From Flavobacterium sp. HSC-32F16 (GTDB lineage Bacteria > Bacteroidota > Bacteroidia > Flavobacteriales > Flavobacteriaceae), in the NCBI RefSeq assembly GCF_024171645.1, contig NZ_JALKAC010000007.1, forward strand, positions 220,806 to 284,805: a stretch of 64,000 bases of DNA. The letters run 5' to 3'. The notes below the pieces were generated by a model that was not told where the DNA came from, ran no database searches, and saw only the letters and a program-made list of their open reading frames with translations. The position numbers were made by a program, and so were the translations under genes. Below are positions 46,128 through 56,110 of this stretch, in pieces (within the stretch, counting starts at the first letter, position 1; each line of letters starts with the position of its first letter).

Positions 46128-46173
46128 TTTGGTTCGTTGGAACATATTTTCTAATTTCGTGTAATCGATTACA
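46128..46173 (+). promoter_or_regulatory. Promoter and LacI-type operator of the pectinase/SusCD operon
   Basis: TTTG (46128-46131), a 20-bp spacer, then TAATTTCG (46152-46159, one mismatch to TAnnTTTG), immediately followed by the perfect palindrome TGTAATCGATTACA (46160-46173). It is 45 bp before the GH28 start and probably drives the operon that extends to 63470. Confidence 0.83.
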
Positions 46174-46218
46174 TAATTGTTGATGTTTTCGCCTTGTTAA
46201 ATTATAAATTCCACCCAA

Positions 46219-47646
46219 ATGATTATAGATAAGGTTATAGCGTTTAAATCAGTTGTTTTTTTTAGTATAACAGTCATTTTGACTACATCATGCTCAAAAA
46301 AAATTACTGCCGTTTCAGAATCTGATCCTTGGAAAAGAATGGAATTAACCATAAAAAACCTGCCAAAAACTAATTTTCAAAATAAAACGTACAATATTGA
46401 TGATTATGGGGCTGTTGCAGATGGCAAAACTTTAAACACTGCTGCATTCGAAAAAGCAATTCAAAACTGCACTGAAAATGGAGGGGGAAAAGTTTTGGTT
46501 CCGAATGGGAAATACTTAACAGGAGCCATTCATTTAGAAAATAATGTAAACCTGCATTTAGAAGATAATGCTGAAATTTTGTTCAGCTTAAATCCAAAAG
46601 ATTATCCAATCGTTCATACTTCTTGGGAAGGAACGGAATTGATGAATTATTCACCGCTTATTTATGCTAAGAATAAAACCAATGTGGCCATAACCGGAAA
46701 AGGCACTTTAAATGGTCAGGCAGACAGTACAAACTGGTGGATTTGGTCTGGAGGAAAAGGATACGGCTGGAAAAAAGGAATTCCATCTCAAAATGATCCG
46801 GCAAACAGAGAAGTTCTGGTTGATATGGCCGAAAAAGGAATTCCGGTTGAACAAAGAATTTTTGGAGACGGAAGATATCTGCGTCCTAATTTTATTGAGT
46901 TTTTTGAATGTAATACGGTTTTGGTAAAAGATATTACGGTTATCAATTCTCCTTTTTGGATTTTGCATCCTATAAAAACCAACAATATGGTTATTGACGG
47001 AGTAACAGTAAACAGCCACGGACCAAATAATGACGGCTGCGATCCTGAATATTCTCAAAACATTGTAATAAAAAACTGCACATTCAATACCGGAGATGAT
47101 TGTATTGCTATAAAAGCGGGACGCGATGCTGATGGAAGAAGAGTTGCGATTCCGAGTAAAAATATTATAGTACAAAACTGTAAAATGATTGATGGTCATG
47201 GCGGTGTTGTTATTGGAAGCGAAATATCTGCGGGAGTAAATAATGTTTTTGTAGAAAACTGTGTAATGGACAGTCCGAATCTGGATCGTGCCATTAGAAT
47301 TAAAACCAATTCAAAAAGAGGCGGAATCATCGAAGATGTATATGTAAGAAACCTTGAAGTAGGAACGGTAAAAGAATGTGTGTTGAAACTGAATATGTTT
47401 TATAATGTTTACGGGTCACAAACGGGAAACTTTATACCAGTAATCAGAAACATAAATCTTGAAAATGTAAACGTAAAAAATGGAGGCAAATACAGCGTTT
47501 GGGCTGAAGGTTACAAAGAATCACCTGTAGAAAATATTACGCTTAAAAATGTAAAAATCCAAAAAGTAGACTCCATCTATTTATTGAAAAATGTAAAGAA
47601 TATCAATTTTATAAATACCTACATAAATGAAAAAAAAGTAGAATGA
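46219..47646 (+). CDS. GH28 polygalacturonase, lipoprotein
   Basis: 475 aa. Lipobox at LTTSC (Cys25) predicts membrane attachment. GH28 right-handed beta-helix with NNDGCDPEYS, GDDCIAIKAG (catalytic Asp pair), GHGGVVIGSE (catalytic His) and RIKTN (substrate-binding Arg-Lys). The IDDYGAVADGKTLNTAAFEKAI start is the usual pectate-lyase-superfamily opening. It cleaves galacturonan or oligogalacturonides, probably exo-acting given the long N-terminal part. First gene of the pectinase operon, 44 bp before susC. Confidence 0.92.
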   Translation: MIIDKVIAFKSVVFFSITVILTTSCSKKITAVSESDPWKRMELTIKNLPKTNFQNKTYNIDDYGAVADGKTLNTAAFEKAIQNCTENGGGKVLVPNGKYLTGAIHLENNVNLHLEDNAEILFSLNPKDYPIVHTSWEGTELMNYSPLIYAKNKTNVAITGKGTLNGQADSTNWWIWSGGKGYGWKKGIPSQNDPANREVLVDMAEKGIPVEQRIFGDGRYLRPNFIEFFECNTVLVKDITVINSPFWILHPIKTNNMVIDGVTVNSHGPNNDGCDPEYSQNIVIKNCTFNTGDDCIAIKAGRDADGRRVAIPSKNIIVQNCKMIDGHGGVVIGSEISAGVNNVFVENCVMDSPNLDRAIRIKTNSKRGGIIEDVYVRNLEVGTVKECVLKLNMFYNVYGSQTGNFIPVIRNINLENVNVKNGGKYSVWAEGYKESPVENITLKNVKIQKVDSIYLLKNVKNINFINTYINEKKVE

Positions 47647-47690
47647 CTAAACACTAATAACTATTAACCAAAAAACCACTTAACAAAATT

Positions 47691-50600
47691 ATGAACATTA
47701 AAAAACAATTAAAGAAAAAAATAAAATACAATCTAGTATTTTTATTTTTCCTGAATTTCCTGGTGAGCCATACAGTGAGTGCTCAATCTGCCACAATAGA
47801 AGGGAAAATCACTGATGCCGCCGGATTATCACTGCCAGGTGTAAATATCCAGGAAAAAGGAACCAAAAACGGAACTTCTACAGATTTTGAGGGAAGTTTT
47901 AAAATAAATGTAACCAGTAACAAAGCTGTTTTAATTATCAGCTATTTAGGTTTTCAAACGCAGGAAGTAAGCGTTGCCGGAAAAACTAAAATAAACGTAA
48001 GCCTTGCAGAACAATCGAATTCTTTAAATGAAGTTGTTGTTGTGGGATACGGTTCTGTAAAGAAAACAGACCTTACAGGATCTGTCAGTACAATCAATGC
48101 TGCAACAATTACAGAAAGAAACACAACTAATGCTTTAGAAGCTATTCAGGGAAGTACACCGGGAGTTCAGATTTCATCTTCTTCTGGGCGTGCAGGTGAT
48201 GGATTTAAAGTTGTAATTAGAGGAAATAACTCTTTAATTGCTGATTCAAGTAATCCAAGCATGGTAGGTTCTTCGCCATTATATGTTGTAGATGGTGTTC
48301 CTATGGATGGAATTGATTTCTTGAATCCGCAGGATATTGCCAGAATGGATGTTTTAAAAGATGCATCTTCAGCGGCAATTTATGGGTCCAGAGGATCAAA
48401 TGGAGTTATCATTGTAACTACAAAAAGCGGTACGAGCGCAAAAGCAGGTATCAGCGTAACTTTTGATACTTCGTACGGAAATAAATCTGCGGCAAGATTA
48501 CCAAAAATGATGTCAGGAGAAGAGTGGTGGAAATTTCATCAGGTTGCTTATATGAGTGCTACGCCTTCAACTCAAACTCCTGCACAATTAGCAGCCTTAG
48601 CAGGAAACCAAAGTCCATTATTAGTATCTCGTGCAAACAACGGTTATAATTTTGACTGGTATGATGCAGTACTGAAATCAGGAATGACTGAAAATAACTA
48701 CTTAAACATTTCGGGCCGTTCAGATTCAGGTATGAGTTATAACTTAGGTTTTGGTATTCAAAGCGACAGAGGTCTTATCGATAATGATTCAACAGATAAA
48801 TATTCTTTCAAATTAGGATTAAACCATAAAATTAATGATAAGTTTACGACTGGAGTAAATGTTACAATTGCAAGATTAGACAATCAATTAGGTAGTGATT
48901 TAGCAATGCAGGATGCTTTTAGACTAAGTCCTTTAATGTCTCCTTGGGCGGTTGATGCACAAGGTAATGAGCTGGTTGGAACGCAGTTTTTTCTTCCGGG
49001 TAAGTTAACTTATCCTGATGGTTCATGGGCTATTAATAAAACATCAACTGTTAATCCTTTAATGGAGATTGCCAACTCTTCTCAAACAGAAAAAACATGG
49101 CAGACAGTTGGTAATGCATTTTTCCAGTACCAAGCTTTAAAATGGCTTTCGTTCAAAACAACATTTTCAGCGGGAATCATGGATACAAAAGGTTCAAAGG
49201 CTTACACAGCGCAAACAAACGCTGGTGTAACACTAAACGGAAAAAATTCTGCAACTCTTGAAAATTCAAACAACTTTAATTATACCTGGGATAACCAAAT
49301 TGATTTAAAACATACTTTTAATGATGTACACGATTTTAGTTTGTTATTATTACAGAGTTTGTACTCGAATGAAGATGAATTTTCTTCTTTGTATTCTAAC
49401 AATCAGCCTTTTGATGTAGGATCAGACAATATGGGATCTGGTGTGCAAACGAGTTATGTAGTAAAATCTTCTTTTGCAAAAAATACTTTAAACTCTTATG
49501 CAGTTCGTTTAAACTATGCATTTAAGGACAAATATTTAGTTACAGCTTCTACAAGATGGGATGGTTCTTCTGTTTTATCTCAAGGAAATAAATGGCAGAG
49601 TTTCCCTTCTGTAGCATTAGGATGGAAAATCAGCAAAGAATCTTTCTTAGCAAATAGTTCAGTAGTTTCAGATTTAAAACTGCGTGCCAGTTTAGGTTAC
49701 ACAGGAAATGATAATGTGGCACCTTACACTTCTCAGGCATTATTAAACCAGCAGACTTTTTATGCTGCAGGTGCAAATGTTGTTTCAGGATGGCAGTCAG
49801 AAAACTTAGCTAATCCGGATTTAACTTGGGAAAAAACAAGAGAATACAACTTAGGTCTTGATTTTGGATTCTTAAAAAACAGAATTTCAGGTAGTGTAGA
49901 TGTTTACGACAGATTATCAGATGATTTAATTTACAAACAACAGTTACCTGCAGAATCAGGATGGAAAAATACATTTGCGAATGTGGGTTCTGTAAGCAAT
50001 AAAGGAGTTGAAGTTTTATTGACTACAAAAAATATTAAAACTGAAAAAGTAAATTGGGAAACGACTTTTACATTTACTAAAAACGTAAATAAATTAGAAT
50101 CAATTTACAATCAGGATAAAGTAAGTGATATTGGTAATAAACTGATTCTTGGTGCGCCGTTAAACCCTAATTACAATTATGTGTATGATGGAGTTTGGCA
50201 GGAAAGCGAAGCGGCTCAGGCAGCATCTTACGGAATGGCTCCGGGACAGGCAAGACCAAAAGACTTAAACGGAGATGGTAAATTTAATCAGGATGACAGA
50301 ACGGTAATTGGTAATCCAAATCCAGAGTGGCAGGGAAGTTTATATTCAAAATTAACTGTTGGTCAGTTTGATTTTAATTTCTCAGTTATCACTAGTCAGG
50401 GGCAGACTGTTTTGAGTACTTTTCACCAAAACTTTGCCGATGTAAGCGATAGAGGGCGTCAGAAATTAGCAATGGATTATTTTATTCCAACTAATGGTAC
50501 AGGAATTGAGGCAAATGCTAACAATACAAACCCAAGACCAGGACCTGTAGCAACAGGGGCAGGAGCTTATTGGACTTCTTTATTTGGGTATTACAGAGAT

Positions 50601-50822
50601 GCTTCTTATGTGAAAATCAAAAATATATCTTTAGGATACACATTGGATTCTGAATTATTGAAAAAATTAAAAATCAGTAATTTAAGAGTTTATGTGAATG
50701 TTTTAGACCCATTTGTATTTACAGATTTTGATGGATACGATCCGGAATGGGCAGGTTCGCCTTTTGGTGTAAACCGTCCGGCATCTGTAACTACGCAATT
50801 GGGATTAAGTGTTAAATTTTAA
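47691..50822 (+). CDS. susC: SusC/RagA-family TonB-dependent outer membrane transporter
   Basis: 1043 aa. A signal peptide ending HTVSAQ is followed by a carboxypeptidase-like domain (GKITDAAGLSLPGVNIQEKGTKNGTSTDFEG; about 36-115), the SusC marker LNEVVVVGYGSVKKTDLTGSV, a plug with PLYVVDGVPMDGIDFLNPQDIARMDVLKDASSAAIYGSRGSNGVI, and a long barrel ending LGLSVKF. It imports large pectic oligosaccharides in a pedal-bin complex with the adjacent SusD protein (12-bp gap). Confidence 0.96.
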   Translation: MNIKKQLKKKIKYNLVFLFFLNFLVSHTVSAQSATIEGKITDAAGLSLPGVNIQEKGTKNGTSTDFEGSFKINVTSNKAVLIISYLGFQTQEVSVAGKTKINVSLAEQSNSLNEVVVVGYGSVKKTDLTGSVSTINAATITERNTTNALEAIQGSTPGVQISSSSGRAGDGFKVVIRGNNSLIADSSNPSMVGSSPLYVVDGVPMDGIDFLNPQDIARMDVLKDASSAAIYGSRGSNGVIIVTTKSGTSAKAGISVTFDTSYGNKSAARLPKMMSGEEWWKFHQVAYMSATPSTQTPAQLAALAGNQSPLLVSRANNGYNFDWYDAVLKSGMTENNYLNISGRSDSGMSYNLGFGIQSDRGLIDNDSTDKYSFKLGLNHKINDKFTTGVNVTIARLDNQLGSDLAMQDAFRLSPLMSPWAVDAQGNELVGTQFFLPGKLTYPDGSWAINKTSTVNPLMEIANSSQTEKTWQTVGNAFFQYQALKWLSFKTTFSAGIMDTKGSKAYTAQTNAGVTLNGKNSATLENSNNFNYTWDNQIDLKHTFNDVHDFSLLLLQSLYSNEDEFSSLYSNNQPFDVGSDNMGSGVQTSYVVKSSFAKNTLNSYAVRLNYAFKDKYLVTASTRWDGSSVLSQGNKWQSFPSVALGWKISKESFLANSSVVSDLKLRASLGYTGNDNVAPYTSQALLNQQTFYAAGANVVSGWQSENLANPDLTWEKTREYNLGLDFGFLKNRISGSVDVYDRLSDDLIYKQQLPAESGWKNTFANVGSVSNKGVEVLLTTKNIKTEKVNWETTFTFTKNVNKLESIYNQDKVSDIGNKLILGAPLNPNYNYVYDGVWQESEAAQAASYGMAPGQARPKDLNGDGKFNQDDRTVIGNPNPEWQGSLYSKLTVGQFDFNFSVITSQGQTVLSTFHQNFADVSDRGRQKLAMDYFIPTNGTGIEANANNTNPRPGPVATGAGAYWTSLFGYYRDASYVKIKNISLGYTLDSELLKKLKISNLRVYVNVLDPFVFTDFDGYDPEWAGSPFGVNRPASVTTQLGLSVKF

Positions 50823-50834
50823 TAAAGATATCAA

Positions 50835-52508
50835 ATGAAAAAAATAATAATAATGTTAGGAATAATTGCTGTATCGGTAAGTTCATGCAGTGATTATATT
50901 GAAGAAGACAGCCGTTCGTTTGTACCTGCTGATGCAACGTATAAAACTGCATCTGGATTTCAGTTATTAGTAAATACAAACTATGCATGGCTAAAAAGCA
51001 TTTATGGAGGAAATCCGTGGCTTTTTGAAGCTGGAACAGATATGTACGCAGAGGGAAGATCACCGGAACCTGCAGGTTTAAGTCAGTATACACTTTTAAT
51101 ACCTTCATCAGATAATGTGGCCGATTTGTATACACCATGTTATCAGTTAATTCAGTCGGTAAATAAAACTATTTACTATTCAACTATAACGGATCAGACT
51201 TCAATTTTAAATGCACAGGTAGGTGAAGCCAGATATTTAAGAGCACAAGCTTACTTTTTGTTAGTGCAGACTTATGGAGGTGTTCCTGTTGTAAATGAAC
51301 ACATTATAACACCGGTTTTATCTTTCACAAGAAATACAGCCGAAGAAGTATACACACAAATTATCAGCGATTTAGATTTCGCTTTAGCTAATGTTGGAAC
51401 TGCAGCGTATAGTACAGCAGGAAAAGTAAACAAAAGAGCCGTTAATGATTTATTAGCAAAAGTGTACTTAACGAAAGGATATGAAAGTTTTGGCAAAGCC
51501 GATGATTTTTCTAAAGCCGCCGCTTATGCTGATGCTGCGATTGCAGGACAGACTTTAGCAATTGCTTTTGACCAGTTATTTAAACCTGGAAACGATTTAA
51601 ATGCCGAAACGATTTTTTCTGTGCAATATGACAAAGCTTCAACAAGTACAGATCCAACGAAATTAGGAAACAATCAGTTTTACTATTTTAGTTCATACTT
51701 AGGAGGAGCTGAAACTGGAGCTCCGTTAAGAAGTTACAATTTATGTCCTACAGATTATGCTTTAGGTTTATATGAAAAAGGAGATAAAAGATGGGATGCT
51801 ACTTTTATGACAGAAATTGTTGAAGGACCTGAGACAACAAATGGAGTTACAAAAACTATTTTGTATTATCCATATTATAGAAGTTCAAACCCGGCTTCAT
51901 TAAAAGTAAGACACTTTTACGAGCCAAAATGGTTTACTCCAGCAGACAGATTAACTTGGGAAACAGCAAATGCTTCTAGAAAAGCAGCAACGTTTGTGTA
52001 TCATCCTTGGGGAGAATATTCTGCAGCACATACTTTAATTAAAAATTTAGACTGTTATACTATTCCGGTTAAGAAATTTGACGATCCGGATCCAACTACA
52101 CCTTCTAGCACGGGACCTGTTAGTACAAGAGATATTATCGTATCAAGGTTAGGTGAAACTTATTTAATTGCTGCCGAAGCGTATTTAAAAGCTGGCGTGC
52201 CTTCAACTGGTTTAGATCGTTTAAACGAAGTTAGAAGAAGAGCCGGTGTAGCAAATGCAACACTTGGAGAATTCAACATCGATTATATTTTAGATGAAAG
52301 AGGAAGAGAATTATTAGGCGAATACAAAAGATGGTTTGACTTAAAACGTACCGGAACTTTAGTTGCAAGAGCTTCTGCTCATAATTATAAAATTAAAGCG
52401 GCCAATTTTGTTGGTATAGACGGTCAGCTTAAAATTTTAAGACCAATCCCGCAAACGGTATTGGACTTAAACCAAAATAAAAGTTTTCCTCAAAATCTTG
52501 GTTATTAG
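50835..52508 (+). CDS. susD: SusD/RagB-family surface glycan-binding lipoprotein
   Basis: 557 aa. Lipobox VSVSSC (Cys18) followed by acidic residues (SDYIEED), as expected for surface export in Bacteroidota. SusD-like helices: GEARYLRAQAYFLLVQTYGGVPVV, KRAVNDLLAKVYLTKGY, and the C-terminal LDERGRELLGEYKRWFDLKRTGTLV...RPIPQTVLDLN. It captures pectin oligomers for the SusC transporter. Confidence 0.95.
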   Translation: MKKIIIMLGIIAVSVSSCSDYIEEDSRSFVPADATYKTASGFQLLVNTNYAWLKSIYGGNPWLFEAGTDMYAEGRSPEPAGLSQYTLLIPSSDNVADLYTPCYQLIQSVNKTIYYSTITDQTSILNAQVGEARYLRAQAYFLLVQTYGGVPVVNEHIITPVLSFTRNTAEEVYTQIISDLDFALANVGTAAYSTAGKVNKRAVNDLLAKVYLTKGYESFGKADDFSKAAAYADAAIAGQTLAIAFDQLFKPGNDLNAETIFSVQYDKASTSTDPTKLGNNQFYYFSSYLGGAETGAPLRSYNLCPTDYALGLYEKGDKRWDATFMTEIVEGPETTNGVTKTILYYPYYRSSNPASLKVRHFYEPKWFTPADRLTWETANASRKAATFVYHPWGEYSAAHTLIKNLDCYTIPVKKFDDPDPTTPSSTGPVSTRDIIVSRLGETYLIAAEAYLKAGVPSTGLDRLNEVRRRAGVANATLGEFNIDYILDERGRELLGEYKRWFDLKRTGTLVARASAHNYKIKAANFVGIDGQLKILRPIPQTVLDLNQNKSFPQNLGY

Positions 52509-52554
52509 TAATTTGATAGTTTTTTGAGACTATTTGTTTTTTTGAAGTAGTTAA

Positions 52555-52586
52555 AAAGGAGTCTGGGCAAAGCGCCCGGCTCCTTT
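52555..52586 (+). terminator. Hairpin after susD (attenuator or partial terminator)
   Basis: AAAGGAG and CTCCTTT arms with an inner GGGC/GCCC stem, 46 bp after the susD stop codon. The following bases are TTTCTTAA rather than a full T run, so read-through into the hydrolase genes is likely. It could set a higher level for GH28-SusCD than for downstream genes. Confidence 0.65.
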
Positions 52587-52612
52587 CTTAACTAAAAAGT
52601 AAATTGATTTTA

Positions 52613-53548
52613 ATGCGAAAAATTGTATTGGTTTTATTATGGTTTTCTTTTGCAGTAAATGCACAGAGCACTTACAGTGTCGATACGTCGTACACAGTAA
52701 GGAGCACCTATAATAAATTGATAAAAAAATATCCGTCGATAACAATTCCGGTTATTGCTAAAAATGAAAATGTCAATGAAATTAACGATGTGGTTTATTT
52801 TACATCAAAAGACAGAACACTGCATTTAGATGCTTTTGTAAATACTAAACAAAAACAAAATCCGGCAGTTATTATGATTCATGGCGGTGGATGGCGGTCA
52901 GGAAATAAAAACCAAATGAATCCTCTGGCACAGGAAATAGCTTCAAAAGGCTATTCTTGTTTTACAATAGAATACAGATTATCGCTAGAAGCAAAATATC
53001 CATACGGCGTGTATGATGTAAAAAATGCGATTAAATTTATAAAAGATAATGCAAAGAAATTCAAAGTAGATCCAAACAAAATTGCGGTTTTAGGTTGCTC
53101 TTCGGGAGCCCAAATGGCAGCTTTGATTGGTACAACAAATGGAAATTCAGCTTTTGATGATCCTTCAAATACAAGTAAAGCAACATCAAAAGTAAATGCT
53201 ATTATTAATGTAGACGGCGTATTAGCATTTAGACATCCGGAATCTTCTGAGGGAGAAATGGCATCGTTTTGGCTTGGAGGTTCTTATGAAGAAAGAACAG
53301 AGAACTGGAAAAATGCATCGGCTTTAAGCCATACTAATAAAAACACACCTCCTATATTGTTTATAAACAGCAGTATTCCGAGGTTTCATGCCGGGAGAGA
53401 TGACATGATAAAGGTTTTAAATCAATATAAAATTTACAGTGAGGTTCATACAATTGAAAATTCGCCTCATTCTTTTTGGTTTTTTCAGCCTTGGTTCGAT
53501 CAAACCGTTGATTTTGCAACTAATTTTTTAAAAAAGACATTCAAATAA
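52613..53548 (+). CDS. Secreted alpha/beta hydrolase, probable pectin esterase
   Basis: 311 aa from the ATG at 52613; an earlier in-frame TTG at 52604 is less likely. Signal peptide MRKIVLVLLWFSFAVNAQ. Oxyanion motif MIHGGGWRSG, nucleophile GCSSGA (Ser163), then a Gly/Ser-rich stretch with NVDGVLAFRHPE and the His region NSPHSFWFFQPW. The BD-FAE/acetyl-esterase group. In this context it probably removes acetyl or methyl groups from pectin fragments. It has only 10 bp to the GH105 gene. Confidence 0.85.
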   Translation: MRKIVLVLLWFSFAVNAQSTYSVDTSYTVRSTYNKLIKKYPSITIPVIAKNENVNEINDVVYFTSKDRTLHLDAFVNTKQKQNPAVIMIHGGGWRSGNKNQMNPLAQEIASKGYSCFTIEYRLSLEAKYPYGVYDVKNAIKFIKDNAKKFKVDPNKIAVLGCSSGAQMAALIGTTNGNSAFDDPSNTSKATSKVNAIINVDGVLAFRHPESSEGEMASFWLGGSYEERTENWKNASALSHTNKNTPPILFINSSIPRFHAGRDDMIKVLNQYKIYSEVHTIENSPHSFWFFQPWFDQTVDFATNFLKKTFK

Positions 53549-53558
53549 TGACAATAAA

Positions 53559-54869
53559 ATGAATACAAAAATCACAGTTGCAGCTTTATTTTTAATTGGT
53601 TTAGCATCAGTAAGTGCTCAAAAATACGATATCAAAACTGCTAAAGCGTATGCCGAAATTTCTGCAAAAAAATATTATAAAAAAGCAGTCTTTGCGTTTT
53701 TCTTGTTGTACAGCATTTTTACAATGAGTCAGAACAATGATGATCAGAATAAAATTGTAGTTTCTGCCAATTCAAAATGGTCAGAAAAAACGGCAGCGAC
53801 AATTCTGAATAAATATCCGAAAGCCTGGCAGATCGACGGAACGGAGAAACCAAAATGGGATTATAAAATGAGTCTCACTTTGTCTGCTTTTGAAAAATTG
53901 TATTTGAAAACCAAAGACAAAAAATATCTCAATTATATTAAGGAGTATGCAGATGAACTAATTGACAGCAACGGAAATATTGCCAAATACGATATCAAAG
54001 AATATAATATTGATTATGTAAATCCGGGAAAACTGCTGTTTAATTTATATGACGAAACAAAAGACAATCGTTATCTAACGGTTATCAAACAATTAAGAAC
54101 CCAGATTGAAAGCCAGCCAAGAACACCAAGCGGCGGATTCTGGCACAAACAAATTTATCCTAATCAAATGTGGATTGACGGTTTGTATATGGCAGAACCT
54201 TTTTATGCGCAATATACAGTTAAGTACGAAAAGGGGAAAAGTTTAGATGATATTGCCAAACAATTTGAATTGGTTCATACTTATATACTGGATAAAAAAA
54301 CAGGATTGCCTTATCAGGCTTGGGATGAAAGTAAAGAAATTGGCTGGGCAAATCCCGAAACAGGAACTTCGCCAACAATTTGGAGCAGAGGAATTGGCTG
54401 GTACATGATGGCCTTGGTTGAAACACTGGACTATTTTCCTAAAAGTCATCCAAAGCAAAAAGAACTGGTAAGTTATTTAAATGAAATAGCAAAGAATACT
54501 GTAAAGGAACAAAGCGCATCAGGATTATGGTATCAGGTTGCTGATAAACCAGAATTGGCGGGGAATTATTTAGAATCATCTGGTTCAGGAATGATTATAT
54601 ATGCTTTGGCAAAAGGTGCAGATAAAGGATATTTGAATTCGGCGTATAAAAAAACAGCACAGAAATCTTTTGACGCATTTGTAAAAGAATTTGTCAAAAC
54701 AAATGAAAATAACGAGATTACTATTTCGAATGTTTCATCAAATGTAGGATTGGGCGGAAAACCTTTTCGCGACGGAACAAACGAATATTATGCTAAAAGC
54801 AAAACAAAAGATAATAGTTCGCCGGCATTAGCGGCATTTTTATTGAGTGCAGTAGAATTGAATAAATAA
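53559..54869 (+). CDS. GH105 unsaturated galacturonyl hydrolase, with double signal peptide
   Basis: 436 aa, about 30 residues longer than its two tandem paralogues. The N-terminus has one complete signal peptide (MNTKITVAALFLIGLASVSAQ), a linker (KYDIKTAKAYAEISAKKYY), then a second hydrophobic signal-like segment (KKAVFAFFLLYSIFTMSQ, about 41-58) where the paralogues have their only one. The catalytic domain shows SGGFWHKQIYPNQMWIDGLYM (catalytic-type Asp207), AWDES and GGKPFRDGTNEYY. It releases 4-deoxy-5-ketouronate from unsaturated oligogalacturonides. The leading 40 codons look like the fused 5' end of a lost secreted-protein gene. Confidence 0.9.
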   Translation: MNTKITVAALFLIGLASVSAQKYDIKTAKAYAEISAKKYYKKAVFAFFLLYSIFTMSQNNDDQNKIVVSANSKWSEKTAATILNKYPKAWQIDGTEKPKWDYKMSLTLSAFEKLYLKTKDKKYLNYIKEYADELIDSNGNIAKYDIKEYNIDYVNPGKLLFNLYDETKDNRYLTVIKQLRTQIESQPRTPSGGFWHKQIYPNQMWIDGLYMAEPFYAQYTVKYEKGKSLDDIAKQFELVHTYILDKKTGLPYQAWDESKEIGWANPETGTSPTIWSRGIGWYMMALVETLDYFPKSHPKQKELVSYLNEIAKNTVKEQSASGLWYQVADKPELAGNYLESSGSGMIIYALAKGADKGYLNSAYKKTAQKSFDAFVKEFVKTNENNEITISNVSSNVGLGGKPFRDGTNEYYAKSKTKDNSSPALAAFLLSAVELNK

Positions 54870-54882
54870 CAAACCATTTATT

Positions 54883-56088
54883 ATGATAAAGAAAAGCCAT
54901 TTTAGTTTTGCCGCGATTGTATTAATTGGAACAATTGTGTTTTCATTTAATGAAATTTTGGCGCAGTCTTCTAGTACTATTTCAAAAGATTTAAAATGGT
55001 CAGAGCGAATGGCGCTTTCTATTATCAAACGTGCACCACAGGCCTGGCAGGTCGATAATAACGAAAAACCAAAATGGGATTATAAATTAGGTTTACTGAT
55101 GACTTCTTTTGAAAAACTGCATCAAAAAACAAATAACCCTGTTTATGCAGATTATATCAAAGCATACGGAGAAACAGTAATTAATCCTTCGGGAGAAATT
55201 ATGAATTACAAACTCGAAGATTATAATATCGATTATGTAAATCCGGGTAAGTTTTTGTTTGAGCTTTACAAAAGAACAAATGATAAGCGTTATTTTACAG
55301 CGATGCAGACTTTAAGAAAGCAATTAGAAACGCATCCAAGAACAAATTCTGGAGGATTTTGGCACAAAAAAATATATCCGTATCAAATGTGGCTGGACGG
55401 TTTGTATATGGGAACGCCTTTCTACGCAAGATATACAGTTGAATTTGACAACGGAAAAGATTTAGATGATGTTGCGAAACAATTTGAACAAATACATCTG
55501 CATACGCTGGACAAAAAAACAGGACTGCTTTTTCATGCCTGGGATGAAAGTAAACAAATGCCTTGGGCGAATAAAGAAACAGGAGTTTCACCCAATTTCT
55601 GGTCACGATCTATTGGCTGGTACATGATGGCCTTGGTTGATGTACTGGATTATATGCCAAAAGATCATCCAAAAAGAAAGGAACTCATTCAGTATTTAAA
55701 TGATATTTCAAAAGCGGTGGCAAAATATCAGGATAAATCAGGATTGTGGTATCAGGTTACAGATGCCGGGAATAAAGAAGGCAATTACCTTGAAGCTTCA
55801 GGATCTGAAATGTTTGTTTACGCTTTCGCGAAAGGAGCAAACAATGGATATTTGCCTGTATCTTATAAAAAACTAGCTTTAAAAGGTTTTAATGCCATTA
55901 CTAAAAAACTGGTTAAGGTTGATGCAGATGGCGAAATCCATATTACACAAGTTTGTGCCAGCGCAGGTTTAGGAGGAAATCCATACCGCGACGGTTCTTT
56001 TGAATATTACATTAAAGAGAAAATAAAAATAGACAACTCACACGGATTAGGGCCATTTATTTTGGCTGCATTAGAAGTAGAAAAATAG
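54883..56088 (+). CDS. GH105 unsaturated galacturonyl hydrolase (second copy)
   Basis: 401 aa. Signal peptide with a long charged start (MIKKSHFSFAAIVLIGTIVF...ILAQ). Catalytic domain as in the family: SGGFWHKKIYPYQMWLDGLYMG with Asp172, FHAWDESK, GLGGNPYRDGSFEYY. It begins 13 bp after the first GH105 and is clearly a tandem duplicate (same block order and many identical segments). It acts on the non-reducing unsaturated uronate made by the PL10 lyase. Confidence 0.94.
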   Translation: MIKKSHFSFAAIVLIGTIVFSFNEILAQSSSTISKDLKWSERMALSIIKRAPQAWQVDNNEKPKWDYKLGLLMTSFEKLHQKTNNPVYADYIKAYGETVINPSGEIMNYKLEDYNIDYVNPGKFLFELYKRTNDKRYFTAMQTLRKQLETHPRTNSGGFWHKKIYPYQMWLDGLYMGTPFYARYTVEFDNGKDLDDVAKQFEQIHLHTLDKKTGLLFHAWDESKQMPWANKETGVSPNFWSRSIGWYMMALVDVLDYMPKDHPKRKELIQYLNDISKAVAKYQDKSGLWYQVTDAGNKEGNYLEASGSEMFVYAFAKGANNGYLPVSYKKLALKGFNAITKKLVKVDADGEIHITQVCASAGLGGNPYRDGSFEYYIKEKIKIDNSHGLGPFILAALEVEK

Positions 56089-56110
56089 TAGAATTTAAAT
56101 ATATTTTGAA

